Below, piece after piece: positions 54,007 through 63,434 of a DNA stretch of 64,000 nt; position 1 is the first letter of the stretch, and the number at the start of each line of letters is the position of its first letter. The notes below the pieces were generated by a model. It saw nothing but the letters and a program-made list of their open reading frames with translations. It was not told the origin of the DNA and searched no databases. Location: assembly GCA_903862425.1 (NCBI GenBank), contig CAIOYC010000006.1, positions 39,860-103,859 of the forward strand, given 5' to 3'. Origin of the DNA: an uncultured Caulobacterales bacterium. Lineage in GTDB: Bacteria; Pseudomonadota; Alphaproteobacteria; Caulobacterales; Caulobacteraceae. A program made the translations under genes and the position numbers.

Positions 54007-55182
54007 ATGACCGATATCGTCATTGCCTCCGCCGCGCGCACGCCCGTCGGGTCGTTCAACGGGGCGCTGTCCAGCCTGCCCGCCCACGCCCTCGGCGCCA
54101 TCGCCATCAAGGCCGCCCTCGAGCGCGCCGGGGTCGATGCCGCTGACGTTGACGAGGTGGTGATGGGCCAAGTGCTGCAGGCCGGCGCGGGGCAAGGTCC
54201 GGCCCGCCAAGCCTCGATCAATGCCGGCATCCCGGTGGAGGCACCCGCTTGGTCGCTGAACCAGCTATGCGGCTCGGGCCTGCGCGCTGTCGCCCTGGGC
54301 TACCAGCAGATCAAGGACGGCTCGGCCGAGATCATGGTGGTGGGCGGCCAGGAGAGCATGAGCCAGGCGCCGCACGCCCAGAATCTGCGTACCGGTCAGA
54401 AGATGGGCGACCTCGCCCTCGTGGACACCATGATCAAGGACGGCCTGTGGGACGCCTTCCATGGCTATCACATGGGTCAGACCGCGGAGAATATCGCCAG
54501 CCGCTGGCAGATCACCCGCGGCGACCAGGACGCCTTCGCCGTCGCCAGCCAGAACAAGGCCGAGGCGGCGCAGAAGGACGGCCGGTTCAAGACCGAGATC
54601 GCCCCCGTCACCATCAAGGGCCGGAAGGGCGACACCGTGGTGTCCGACGACGAATATATCCGCCACGGGGCCACGCTGGACAGCGTCTCGGGCCTGAAGC
54701 CGGCCTTCACCAAGGACGGCTCGGTCACCGCCGCCAACGCCTCGGGCCTCAATGACGGCGCCGCCGCCTTGGTGCTGATGAGCGCCGACGAGGCGGCCAA
54801 GCGAGGCATCAAGCCGCTGGCCAGGATCGTCTCCTGGGCCAATGCCGGCGTCGATCCGGAGATCATGGGCACGGGACCGATCCCCGCGTCCAAAAAGGCG
54901 CTGGAGCGTGCGGGCTGGACCGTGGCCGACCTCGACCTGATCGAATCCAACGAGGCCTTCGCCGCCCAGTCTCTCTGCGTGGTCAAGGAGCTTGGCCTCG
55001 ACCCGGCCAAGGTGAACGTGAACGGCGGCGCCATCGCCATCGGCCACCCCATCGGCGCGTCCGGTGCGCGCATTCTCACCACCCTCCTTCATGAGATGCA
55101 GCGCTCGGGCGCGAAGAAGGGGCTCGCCACCCTCTGCGTCGGCGGCGGCATGGGCGTCGCCATGTGTGTAGAAGCCATGTGA
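54007..55182 (+). CDS. phaA: Acetyl-CoA acetyltransferase (beta-ketothiolase)
   Basis: A 391-residue thiolase that condenses two acetyl-CoA into acetoacetyl-CoA. The active-site Cys is in [11 protein letters not shown] (about residue 88), the His in [13 protein letters not shown] and the second Cys in [12 protein letters not shown]. Length is normal for tetrameric thiolase II. It starts at ATG 54007. phaB follows 60 nt later. The phaR gene is divergent. Confidence 0.96.
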   Translation: MTDIVIASAARTPVGSFNGALSSLPAHALGAIAIKAALERAGVDAADVDEVVMGQVLQAGAGQGPARQASINAGIPVEAPAWSLNQLCGSGLRAVALGYQQIKDGSAEIMVVGGQESMSQAPHAQNLRTGQKMGDLALVDTMIKDGLWDAFHGYHMGQTAENIASRWQITRGDQDAFAVASQNKAEAAQKDGRFKTEIAPVTIKGRKGDTVVSDDEYIRHGATLDSVSGLKPAFTKDGSVTAANASGLNDGAAALVLMSADEAAKRGIKPLARIVSWANAGVDPEIMGTGPIPASKKALERAGWTVADLDLIESNEAFAAQSLCVVKELGLDPAKVNVNGGAIAIGHPIGASGARILTTLLHEMQRSGAKKGLATLCVGGGMGVAMCVEAM

Positions 55183-55242
55183 CGGCGAACCGCTAAGTCA
55201 TAGGCCAATAACCGGCGCAAAGTCCGGATGGAGGAACGACAG

Positions 55243-55968
55243 ATGAGCAAAGTAGCCCTGGTTACCGGAGGCGTGCGCGGCATCGGCCTCGCCATCGTCG
55301 ATCGACTGAAGGCTGACGGCTTCAAGGTGGCCGCGGGCTATGCCGGCAACGAGGCGGCCGCCAAGGCCTGCGCCGAGACCCACGGCGTGATGATCGTGCG
55401 CGGCAATGTGGGCGACTTCGACGACGCCGCCCGCGCTGTCAGGGAGGTGGAGGCAGAGCTCGGTCCCGTCGACGTGCTGGTCAACAATGCCGGCATCACC
55501 CGCGACGCCATGTTGCACAAGATGACCAAGGAGCAGTGGAACGAGGTGATCTATGTGAACCTCGCTTCCATCTTCAATATGAGCCGTCAGGTGATCGAGG
55601 GTATGCGCGAGCGCGGCTATGGCCGGATCATCAACATCTCGTCGATCAACGGGCAGAAGGGCCAGATGGGTCAGACCAACTATTCCGCCGCCAAGGCCGG
55701 GGTGATCGGCTTCACCAAGGCGTTGGCCCAGGAAGTCGCCAACAAGGGCATCACTGTCAACGCGGTGGCCCCCGGCTATATCGATACCGAGATGATGGCG
55801 GCCGTGCCGCCCAATGTGCTGGAAAAAATCGTCGCCACCATTCCCGTGGGACGTCTGGGCCAGGGGCACGAGATCGCCGCCTGCGTGGCGTTCCTTGCGC
55901 GTGAGGACGCCTCCTTCATCACCGGCGCTACGGTGACCGTGAACGGTGGCCAATACATCCTGGGTTAA
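55243..55968 (+). CDS. phaB: Acetoacetyl-CoA reductase
   Basis: A 241-residue short-chain dehydrogenase that makes (R)-3-hydroxybutyryl-CoA with NADPH. The cofactor motif is TGGVRGIGLAI, the NNAG motif is present, and the catalytic Ser-Tyr-Lys are in IINISSINGQKG and NYSAAKAG. The end ATVTVNGGQYILG is typical of PhaB. The ATG at 55243 has GGAGGAA upstream. phaC is not in the window. Confidence 0.95.
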   Translation: MSKVALVTGGVRGIGLAIVDRLKADGFKVAAGYAGNEAAAKACAETHGVMIVRGNVGDFDDAARAVREVEAELGPVDVLVNNAGITRDAMLHKMTKEQWNEVIYVNLASIFNMSRQVIEGMRERGYGRIINISSINGQKGQMGQTNYSAAKAGVIGFTKALAQEVANKGITVNAVAPGYIDTEMMAAVPPNVLEKIVATIPVGRLGQGHEIAACVAFLAREDASFITGATVTVNGGQYILG

Positions 55969-56065
55969 GCACAGCGGTGTGTCCCGGCTGCAACGCGGGC
56001 GAACGGCCTGGATGAGTCCCAGCTTCAGTCCAAAATCCGCCCCGATCCGCCGTCATCGCTGACCT

Positions 56066-56896
56066 ATGCGATCTGGTATTCCTGTCCGCGATCGCGCCCG
56101 GCTTATTCTCGTGGCGCTGGCGGCCCTGGCTTTTCCCGCAACAGCGGCCTTGGCGCGGCCCGCCATGATGGCGGACCACATGCACGAGCACGTCGTCGCG
56201 GCAGGGCCGCCGGACCTGTCGGACATGCTGTTCGGCGGTCGCTCCTTTGCGAGCGACGCGGGCAGGACCATGCCCCATCTCGCTCGCTTCCGGTCCGACA
56301 CGGGCGACAGCTTCATCCTGGAGGTGTCGGGCGGCGGTACAGCCTTTCTGAAGTATGACGATAGCGGCGAGGTCTGGGCGTTGACGCCGACGCCGAGCGC
56401 GCGCGGCGACGTGATCTACAAGAACGACGTGGGCGAGCCCATGGTGCGCACCACACGCATGGGCGGGCTGACCGTCTTCACCAACGACCGGCCGGCGGGT
56501 ATCGCCGCAGCGTTCATGAGCACCGCGCCGGACCTGCATAAGATGCTGTTCAGTGGGCCGATCGCCATGCTGCAGGTGCTGGTCCAGGCCTCCGCCCGCG
56601 TCAGTCGCCTCGCCGGCCGGAAGGTGGAGTTCGACGCGCCTGACCTTGCCCCCTCCACGGAGGCTATCTTCGCCGATGCCGCCAATCTGACGGTGCAGGC
56701 CTTCGCCCGCGTCGATCACAAGGGCAAGATCGGCCACGACGCCATCGCCCGCTACGACAAGGTCAACTTCATCAACGGCCGCCCGCCGGGTGTGAAGGTG
56801 ATCGGCGAAGAGGTGACCATCACCGTCACCCCCGACCTCGGCTTCGCGGGCCGCCCCTCCTCCCAACGTATCTCCCAGGTCCTATTCCGGCGTTAG
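56066..56896 (+). CDS. Secreted hypothetical protein (possibly DUF4908)
   Basis: A 276-residue protein with a signal peptide (LILVALAALAFPATAALARP). The mature part includes FRSDTGDSFILEVSGGGTAF, NDRPAGIAAAF and a C-terminal AITVTPDLGFAGRPSS-like segment (IGEEVTITVTPDLGF). This resembles DUF4908 proteins of Caulobacterales but I am not certain. No catalytic motif seen. It follows phaB on the same strand after 97 nt. Confidence 0.55.
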   Translation: MRSGIPVRDRARLILVALAALAFPATAALARPAMMADHMHEHVVAAGPPDLSDMLFGGRSFASDAGRTMPHLARFRSDTGDSFILEVSGGGTAFLKYDDSGEVWALTPTPSARGDVIYKNDVGEPMVRTTRMGGLTVFTNDRPAGIAAAFMSTAPDLHKMLFSGPIAMLQVLVQASARVSRLAGRKVEFDAPDLAPSTEAIFADAANLTVQAFARVDHKGKIGHDAIARYDKVNFINGRPPGVKVIGEEVTITVTPDLGFAGRPSSQRISQVLFRR

Positions 56897-57019
56897 GCGC
56901 TCGGCTCCTGAGGCCTCACGGCTGTGCAGTACTCGGCGCATCAGACTTGGCTGACTGACAAGGCGCCGGCCATCTTCGGCATGGACTCAAGGCGTATCGG
57001 GGCGATCTCCCCTCTGACC

Positions 57020-57766
57020 TCACCCCTTGAAGTTGTCCTTGGCGGCGCGGAGGGCGCCGAAGGCTTGGGCTGGGGCGAGGTCGGGGCGCAGCACCGGGGC
57101 GCGGAGGAAGGGATTGGTGGCCTTTTCCACGCCGATGGTGGTGGGCACGGTCCACTCGCCGCGCTCGCGGGCAGCGAACACCTGATCGGCGCGGGCCTTC
57201 AACGCTGGGGCTTGGTCCACCGACAGGGCGAAGCGGGCATTGGCGGCGGTATATTCGTGCGCACAGTAGACCGTGGTGTCGTCCGGCAGGGCGGCAAGCT
57301 TGCTGAGGCTGCCCCACATCTGTTCGGCCGTGCCCTCGAACATCCGCCCGCAGCCGAGCGCGAACAGGGTGTCGCCGACGAAGGCCACGTGGTCCGCGCC
57401 ATCGTAATAACTGATATGGCCGAGGGTGTGCCCACCCGTATCGATCACCCGGAACAGGGTCTCGCCGAGCTTCACTTCGTCGCCTTCCTTCACCGGCCGG
57501 TCGAGGGGAGCAATGCGTGTCACCTCCGGCGGGCCGATGATCTCGCAGCCCGTGGCGGCCTTCACCGCCGCGTTCCCGCCCGCATGGTCGGCGTGCCAGT
57601 GGGTGTTGAAGATGTAGGCCAGCTTCCAGCCCGTCTCCTTCACCGCCCTCAGCACCGCCTCGGCGTCGGGCGTATCGATGGCGGCGGCGAGGCCGGTGGC
57701 GTCGTCCTTCACCAGATATCCGTAATTGTCGTCGAGACAGGCGAACTGATGGACGGTTATTGGCAT
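57020..57766 (-). CDS. gloB: Hydroxyacylglutathione hydrolase (glyoxalase II)
   Basis: A 248-residue metallo-beta-lactamase-fold hydrolase. The metal motif is THWHADHAGG, with GGHTLGHISYY and FVGDTLFALGCGRMFEG. The C-terminal glyoxalase II domain has NPFLRAPVLRPDL. It hydrolyses S-lactoylglutathione from the methylglyoxal pathway. It is divergent from the methyltransferase gene. Confidence 0.95.
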   Translation of the reverse strand: MPITVHQFACLDDNYGYLVKDDATGLAAAIDTPDAEAVLRAVKETGWKLAYIFNTHWHADHAGGNAAVKAATGCEIIGPPEVTRIAPLDRPVKEGDEVKLGETLFRVIDTGGHTLGHISYYDGADHVAFVGDTLFALGCGRMFEGTAEQMWGSLSKLAALPDDTTVYCAHEYTAANARFALSVDQAPALKARADQVFAARERGEWTVPTTIGVEKATNPFLRAPVLRPDLAPAQAFGALRAAKDNFKG

Positions 57767-57819
57767 GGGCAGGCTCCTCCAGTCCCTTATATGATGGCTG
57801 TCGAAGCGATGGCGAGCTT

Positions 57820-58587
57820 ATGCGGCGGGATGTTTCCGATCTGAAGGTCTTCTACGCCTCGCGTCTCGGCGAGGCGGCGCGGGATATGATCCTGCGCCAG
57901 GTGGCCCAGGCCTGGGGTGGGATGCGCGATCTCGACATGCTGGGCGTCGGTTACGCCACACCCTACCTCGCACCCTACCTCACCGAAGCCCGCCGCACGG
58001 TGGCCGCCATGCCCGCCGCCCAGGGAGTGGAGCTTTGGCCACGCGGCGAGCGCGTCCTGGCCTGCCTCGCCGCCGACAACCACCTGCCCTTCCCCAACGC
58101 CCTGTTCGACCGCATCCTGATGATCCACGCGCTGGAGGAGGCCGACGATCCGCTGGCCATGATGACGGAGGCGCGCCGCGTGCTGGCGCCATCGGGGCGA
58201 CTGATCGTGGTGGCGGCGGCGCGTGGCGGTCTGTGGGCCCATGCGGAGCACACCCCTTTCGGTCACGGCCGACCCTTTACCCGCGCCCAGCTGGAGTCGG
58301 TGGTCAAGGCGGCAGGACTGGAGCCCACAGCCTGGTCGCGCGCCCTCTATGCGCCACCCTATCGCGGCTTTGCGCCCTGGGCGGAGGCCGTCGAGCAGAT
58401 CGGCTCGCGGTTGGCGGCGCCGGCATCGGGGGTCGTGATGCTGGAGGCTGTGAAGCAAACCTTCGCCGTTCGGCCCAAGGGCGTGCTCGCTCCGGCCGTG
58501 CGCCGGCCGGTATTTCAACCGGCGCCGATCGGCGCTACCCGGTCCGGGTCCGGAACGCCTTTTGCACAAAGGGAAACTTCGCCATAG
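57820..58587 (+). CDS. SAM-dependent methyltransferase
   Basis: A 255-residue class I methyltransferase. Motif I-like LDMLGVGYATPYLAPYL replaces the usual Gly-rich loop, motif II-IV is FPNALFDRILMIHALEEADD, followed by MMTEARRVLAPSGRLIVVA. This group is usually found beside gloB in alphaproteobacteria. Substrate unknown. The ATG at 57820 gives MRRDVSDLKVFY; an upstream ATG at 57760 overlaps gloB. Confidence 0.85.
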   Translation: MRRDVSDLKVFYASRLGEAARDMILRQVAQAWGGMRDLDMLGVGYATPYLAPYLTEARRTVAAMPAAQGVELWPRGERVLACLAADNHLPFPNALFDRILMIHALEEADDPLAMMTEARRVLAPSGRLIVVAAARGGLWAHAEHTPFGHGRPFTRAQLESVVKAAGLEPTAWSRALYAPPYRGFAPWAEAVEQIGSRLAAPASGVVMLEAVKQTFAVRPKGVLAPAVRRPVFQPAPIGATRSGSGTPFAQRETSP

Positions 58588-58642
58588 ACTGTGGCCAGGC
58601 CCGCAGACCACAGCAGGTCGTTGCTTCAGGACTCCGACCCCG

Positions 58643-58987
58643 ATGAAACTGATCATCGCCATCATCAAGCCCAGCCGTCTCGACGCCGTGCTCGACGCCG
58701 TGACCGAAGCCGGCGCCTCGGGCGTCACCGTCACCGAGGTCCGTGGCTATGGTCGCCAGAAGGGCAAGACCGAGGTCTATCGCGGCGCCGAGTACGAAGT
58801 GAAGCTTCTGCCGAAGGTAAAGCTGGAGATCGCCGTCTCCACCGACATGGTCCCGCGCATTACCGAAGCGGTGGTCAAGGCCGCCAACACCTCCAAGATC
58901 GGCGACGGCAAGGTGTTCGTGCTCGACCTTGACCAGGCACTGCGCATCCGCACCGGCGAAACCGACGCGGCAGCCATCACGGGCTAA
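58643..58987 (+). CDS. glnB: Nitrogen regulatory protein P-II
   Basis: A 114-residue trimeric signal protein. The T-loop Tyr51 is in TEVYRGAEYEV, the B-loop KIGDGKVFVLDL, and the C-terminal RIRTGETD is present. It senses 2-oxoglutarate and ATP/ADP and controls nitrogen targets. There is no glnA or amtB adjacent; it is the last gene before the convergent GT4 gene, with overlapping stops (CTAA). Whether it is GlnB or GlnK cannot be told. Confidence 0.92.
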   Translation: MKLIIAIIKPSRLDAVLDAVTEAGASGVTVTEVRGYGRQKGKTEVYRGAEYEVKLLPKVKLEIAVSTDMVPRITEAVVKAANTSKIGDGKVFVLDLDQALRIRTGETDAAAITG

Positions 58988-59994
58988 TGGCCAAGAATGC
59001 TGCGGTAGAGCGCCAGGTATTCGTCCGCCATGCGGTCGATACTGAAGCGCTCCTCCACGGCGCGGCGGCAGGCGGCGCGGTCGATCACACCCACGCGCTC
59101 GATAGCGGCCACCGCCTCATCCACCGTGTTCACTAGGAAGCCGGTCACGCCGTGGTCGATCAGTTCGGGCATGGAGCCGCGATTAAACGCAATCACCGGC
59201 GTGCCGCAGGCCATGGCTTCGATCACTGACAGGCCGAAGGGCTCGTCGAAATGGATCAGGTGCAGCAGGGCGCGCGCCGCGCCGAGGGTGCGTATCCGCT
59301 TTTCCCCGCCCACAGCACCCAGATAGATCACCTTGTCGCCGTCTATGTGCGGCTCGACCTCGCGCTGGAAATAACCCTCATCCTGCACGATGCCGCACAT
59401 GATCAGGCGGCGATGCGACGCCATAGCAGCGGCGATGGCGTCAGCGGCGCCCTTGTCCGGGTGCATGCGGCCGAAGAACAACAGGTCTTCCGAACCCACC
59501 GGATCGAAGTGGAAGTCGCCCATGGGGATGCCGTGGTGGATGGTAGCGGCGTAGCGCAGCCCCTCAGCCTTGTCCGCCTCGCTGATGGCCACATAGTGGA
59601 CCCGGTCCTGATAGGCGCGGAAGGTCGGAAGGATGCGCGGCGAGGAGAAGCCGTGGATGGTGGTTACAACCGGTGTGTCCACCAAGCGCGAGAACACCAG
59701 CGGGATGAAGTCGGCCTGATTGTGGATGATGTCGAACTCAGCGGCGCGCTCGAACACGTGACCGACATGCAGGGCCTCGGCCACCTTGGCGTCGATGGTG
59801 GGGTCTTCCGAATAGGGCCGCTCCACCACGCCGTCGAGCCTGCCTGCGGTGATCGAGTCGAGGGTGGCGAACAGGGTCACGTCCACGCCCCGCGCCACCA
59901 GCGCCTCGGTCAGCAGGCTGGTGACCAGCTCCCAAGGCCCATAATGCCGCGGCGGGGTGCGCCAGGAGATCGGCGCCAGCATGGCGATCTTCAT
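58984..59994 (-). CDS. Glycosyltransferase family 4 protein
   Basis: A 336-residue GT-B fold enzyme. The N-terminal half has the acceptor side (KIAMLAPISWRTPPRHYGPW), with DIIHNQADFIPLVF. The C-terminal donor-binding part has LLFFGRMHPDKGAADAI and the EPFGLSVIEAMACGTPVIA motif (E-x7-E). It would retain stereochemistry. The stop of the GH13 gene overlaps its start by 4 nt (ATGA). Sugar donor unknown. Confidence 0.9.
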   Translation of the reverse strand: MKIAMLAPISWRTPPRHYGPWELVTSLLTEALVARGVDVTLFATLDSITAGRLDGVVERPYSEDPTIDAKVAEALHVGHVFERAAEFDIIHNQADFIPLVFSRLVDTPVVTTIHGFSSPRILPTFRAYQDRVHYVAISEADKAEGLRYAATIHHGIPMGDFHFDPVGSEDLLFFGRMHPDKGAADAIAAAMASHRRLIMCGIVQDEGYFQREVEPHIDGDKVIYLGAVGGEKRIRTLGAARALLHLIHFDEPFGLSVIEAMACGTPVIAFNRGSMPELIDHGVTGFLVNTVDEAVAAIERVGVIDRAACRRAVEERFSIDRMADEYLALYRSILGH

Positions 59995-61577
59995 CCGCGC
60001 TCCAGCACCCAGACCACGCCCTCGTTGGCGCGCAAGCTACCGTCCGTCGCTGGATCATCCGGCAAGGTTGACAGCAGCGCCCGCGACAACGCCGGCAGAG
60101 CGTACAAGGCTGGCTCGGCGGTGAGGTTCAGGGTCACCAGCAAGGTCTCGCCGTCCAGCCGCCGTTCATAGGCCAACACCCCGCCTTGCACGGGCTTGAG
60201 GTGGATGTCGCCAAGCTGCAGCGTCCGGTGCGCGCGGCGCAGGGCCAGCAGGCGCTTATGCAGGGTCAGCATGGACCCGTCTTGGTCCGCCTCCACCGCC
60301 ACGTTGCGGGTCGGCCAGTCCGGGTTCATCGGCAGCCAAGGTTCGCCGTTGGTGAAGCCGCCATGCGCGCTGGCGTCCCATGGCATGGGCGAGCGCACCG
60401 GGTCGCGCCCCACGCCCTTGCCCGGATTGCGTAGCTCGGCCGGATCCATCACCCGGTCCGGCGGGATGGTCACATCCGGTAGGCCGATCTCGTCGCCGTA
60501 GTAAACCGTCGGCGTGCCGCGCAGGGTGAGCAGCAGCATGGCCGCCACCCGCGCCTGGGCCTCGCCCACCCGGTGCGCGATGCGCGGCCGATCATGGTTG
60601 CCCAGCACCCAATTGGGCCAGCCGCCGGGGGGCAGCACCGCGTCATACTCGGCGATCAGGGCATGCACGGCCTCGGCCGACCATTCCACATTGATGAGGC
60701 CGAAATTGAAGGGCAGCACCTCGGGCCGCTCGGGCGTGCCGTAATATTTCACCAGGTCTTCGAACGGCAGGTAGATCTCGCCGATCAGCACCCGGTCGCC
60801 CGTATAGCCGTCGGCCAGCTCGCGCATCTCGGCCGAGATCTCGTGCGCCTCCGGCTGGTTGGTATTGTAGACCTGCAACTGGTCGAACATCTCACCCATG
60901 CGCTGCACGTGATCGAGCTTGCGCGGATTGTCCGGAAAGCCCTCGGCTTTGACGATGTGCCAGAGCACGTCGATGCGGAAGCCATCGACGCCGCGGTCGA
61001 ACCAGAAGCGCAGCACGTCCATCATGGCGGCGCGCAGGTCCGGATTGCGCCAGTTGAGGTCCGGCTGCTCCTTCAAAAAGGCGTGCAGATAGTACTGCCC
61101 GGTGGCCGCGTCCCACTCCCAGGACGAGCCGCCGAAGTCGCTTATCCAATTGTTGGGTACGCCGCCGTCCGGCCTGGCGTCATGCCAGATGTACCAGTCG
61201 CGTTTAGGATTATCGCGCGAGGACCGGCTCTCCTTGAACCATTGGTGCTGGTCGGAGGAGTGGTTGGGCACGAAGTCGAGCAGCAGGCGCATGCCGCGTT
61301 CGTGCACCGCCGCGATCAGCCGATCGATATCCGCCAGCGTCCCGAAGCGCGGATCGACGTTGCAATAGTCCGCCACGTCGTAGCCAAAGTCGGCCATGGG
61401 CGAGGGGAAGATGGGCGACAGCCAAAGGGCGTCGATGCCGAGATCCTTGAGATAGTCGAGCCGAGCCAGCACGCCGGGCAGGTCCCCGATACCGTCGCCG
61501 GTCGTGTCCTGGAACGAGCGCGGATAGACCTGATAGACAACGCCGGTCTTCCACCAGGGCTCGCGATCGTGACTCAT
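59991..61577 (-). CDS. GH13 alpha-glucosidase/amylosucrase-type enzyme
   Basis: A 528-residue GH13 enzyme. Conserved regions are DFVPNHSSDQHQWF, GFRIDVLWHI (nucleophile Asp), VLIGEIYLP (acid Glu), and VLGNHDRPRI (transition-state Asp). The N-terminus WWKTGVVYQVYPRSFQDTTG and GDGIGDLPG are typical of oligo-1,6-glucosidase/alpha-glucosidase. No signal peptide, so cytoplasmic. It overlaps both neighbours by 4 nt. Confidence 0.92.
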   Translation of the reverse strand: MSHDREPWWKTGVVYQVYPRSFQDTTGDGIGDLPGVLARLDYLKDLGIDALWLSPIFPSPMADFGYDVADYCNVDPRFGTLADIDRLIAAVHERGMRLLLDFVPNHSSDQHQWFKESRSSRDNPKRDWYIWHDARPDGGVPNNWISDFGGSSWEWDAATGQYYLHAFLKEQPDLNWRNPDLRAAMMDVLRFWFDRGVDGFRIDVLWHIVKAEGFPDNPRKLDHVQRMGEMFDQLQVYNTNQPEAHEISAEMRELADGYTGDRVLIGEIYLPFEDLVKYYGTPERPEVLPFNFGLINVEWSAEAVHALIAEYDAVLPPGGWPNWVLGNHDRPRIAHRVGEAQARVAAMLLLTLRGTPTVYYGDEIGLPDVTIPPDRVMDPAELRNPGKGVGRDPVRSPMPWDASAHGGFTNGEPWLPMNPDWPTRNVAVEADQDGSMLTLHKRLLALRRAHRTLQLGDIHLKPVQGGVLAYERRLDGETLLVTLNLTAEPALYALPALSRALLSTLPDDPATDGSLRANEGVVWVLERG

Positions 61578-62695
61578 GCGAACCATTTCTTGGGCAGGTG
61601 AGTAATGCGGCAGGCCAGGTCGGCCTCGCCCGAGGCGGCGATCCACACATCGCCGCCGTCCGCCAGGCCGGTGGTGAACACCACGGGGCTGGCCAGGTAT
61701 TGCTGGTGGGCGATGGGGGCGGTGAGCGCCGGATTGTGCTCCATCAGGGGAACCTCGTCCTCCAGCCTCAGTATCTTCGTCGGGTCGTCCTTGTCGAGCA
61801 CGGCCCAGAAGGTGCGGTAGGCGCCGACAATGCCCCGTGGTTCGACCCCGTGATAGACCACCAGCCATCCTGCGTCGGTTAGTACCGGCTGTGCCCCGCC
61901 ACCAATCTTGCCGGCCGAGGTCGAGCCCCGGCGCGCCCGTATGCCTGGCCGGTCGAGCGGACGCCAGTGCAGTCCGTCCGGCGAGGTGGCGATGTTGATG
62001 GAGGGACCGCCCTGCCAGGGGCTGTCTTCCGGATAGGCGAGGTAGATCTGCCCAAGCGGCCGGGTCAAGGCCATGAACTTGCCGCTGACCTTGCCCTCGA
62101 ACAGCAGCATGTCCTTGTTCTGATGATCGAGCACCAGGCCCTGTAACTCCCAGGTCAGGCCATCCTTGGACGTGTGCATGGAGGTGGCGTGCCGCTCAGC
62201 CCCCACGGTGCAGGACGTCATCCAGTAGGTGTCGTCCACCTTGGTGATGCGCGCGTCCTCTACCCCGTATTCCTGATAGCTCTGGGTGGGGGCGATAGCG
62301 TGGTCATACATAACCTCGCGCACCTCCTTGCCATCCGGCGACAGCCGCACGGGCAGAAGCCAGGACAGGGACGTGAGGCCGAGCTGTGGCGGACCGGGGC
62401 GGCGCAGGTAGAACTGGCGCGGATCCGTCATGTCCACGTCCTGCAACAGCCGCGGATCGAGCCTGTACCCATCGGGCGTCCAGCGGATCGCGCGCACGAA
62501 CCCGTCCTTGACAGGCTCGCTCAGCGCCTCGGCCACCCGAACCATGATGAGCAGATCGCCATTCGGCAGGCGGGCGAGGCCAGGATTGAAGGCTCCGAGC
62601 ACATAGGTCGGCTCGTCCAGCGACGATCGCAGCGGAGAACGTCGCAGATCCACATCGTCCGGCCGAAAGACAAGGGCGTCGTAAGTAAAATCCAT
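61574..62695 (-). CDS. Glycoside hydrolase family 130 (mannosyl-phosphorylase type)
   Basis: A 373-residue five-bladed propeller enzyme. Motifs include FNPGLARLPNGDLLIMVRVA, EYGVEDARITKVDDTYWMT, FEGKVSGKFMALTRP and GGGAQPVLTDAGWLVVYHGV. Family members are inverting phosphorylases or hydrolases acting on beta-mannosides. The exact substrate is uncertain. It is the first gene of the three-gene operon; no clear sigma-factor box was seen in the 266 nt upstream. Confidence 0.88.
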   Translation of the reverse strand: MDFTYDALVFRPDDVDLRRSPLRSSLDEPTYVLGAFNPGLARLPNGDLLIMVRVAEALSEPVKDGFVRAIRWTPDGYRLDPRLLQDVDMTDPRQFYLRRPGPPQLGLTSLSWLLPVRLSPDGKEVREVMYDHAIAPTQSYQEYGVEDARITKVDDTYWMTSCTVGAERHATSMHTSKDGLTWELQGLVLDHQNKDMLLFEGKVSGKFMALTRPLGQIYLAYPEDSPWQGGPSINIATSPDGLHWRPLDRPGIRARRGSTSAGKIGGGAQPVLTDAGWLVVYHGVEPRGIVGAYRTFWAVLDKDDPTKILRLEDEVPLMEHNPALTAPIAHQQYLASPVVFTTGLADGGDVWIAASGEADLACRITHLPKKWFA

Positions 62696-62961
62696 CGCCC
62701 CACCTAACGCAGATCAACGCCGTTAGCTTCACCCTTCGGGCTTTAGGCAAGGACAATCCGCATTGCTTGATTTCCTCCACGTCAAACGCCGAGCGAGCAC
62801 TTTTGCGCTGGGGCGGATCACATCATTCAAGCACTGGTGTTAGGACGTGCGCCAGTCCCGCGGCGCTGCGCCTTCTCGGGGGGCGGTAGCTCCACCCGGT
62901 TCCAGCCAACGTGTTTGGTCTGAAAAACCGCAGGGGGCGGCTTGCATATGGAAGGCCTAGG

Positions 62962-63351
62962 TTAGCTCTCGTGCGTCGCGGTGTAGGTGACGTAGCCGCG
63001 CTCAATGGTCCGACGCATGCCTTCGTAAGCGGCGCGTAGCTCTTCGAACGCCAGTCTGCGATCAGTGAGCGACGCGATTTGCTCGCGGTCGAGGGCCTTC
63101 CCGGCCGCCGCCAGCTGAAGCGCGGAGCCGAGCCAGAGTAGCCTGGCGTTTGCGGCCGAGATGGCCAGGCTGCGCATCGAGGCCAACCCGACCTTGCCTA
63201 TGCCGATATGCAGGGCGCCTTCGTTGGCTGCGAACGCCATATAATCGATCTGCTCGAGGCTGCCTCGCAGTCGACGGGTTTCCGACGGGTCGAGAGAGTG
63301 CTCCGGCTCGAAATGATCGAACGCTCGGCGGTAATTGGCGGAGGTTGTCAT
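62962..63351 (-). CDS. Hypothetical protein downstream of flagellin
   Basis: A 129-residue, mainly helical protein (SETRRLRGSLEQIDYMAFAA, FEELRAAYEGMRRTIERGYV). No signal peptide or membrane segment. It follows the flagellin gene by 83 nt on the same strand across a hairpin. It does not look like FlaF or FlbT by eye. A chaperone or flagellin-related role is possible only from position. Confidence 0.6.
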   Translation of the reverse strand: MTTSANYRRAFDHFEPEHSLDPSETRRLRGSLEQIDYMAFAANEGALHIGIGKVGLASMRSLAISAANARLLWLGSALQLAAAGKALDREQIASLTDRRLAFEELRAAYEGMRRTIERGYVTYTATHES

Positions 63352-63397
63352 GGGCCATTCCTACGAAGCCGGCGCCGCATGGACGCCTTGGAAGCAA

Positions 63398-63419
63398 GCG
63401 CGCGGATTTCTCCGCGCGC
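63398..63419 (-). terminator. Hairpin after the flagellin gene
   Basis: A 9-bp stem GCGCGCGGA/TCCGCGCGC with a 4-nt loop, 16 nt past the flagellin stop. On the minus strand it is followed only by TTGCTTCC, so it may be a partial terminator or an mRNA-stabilising hairpin. Confidence 0.6.
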
Positions 63420-63434
63420 CTTTATCGCGTCGAT

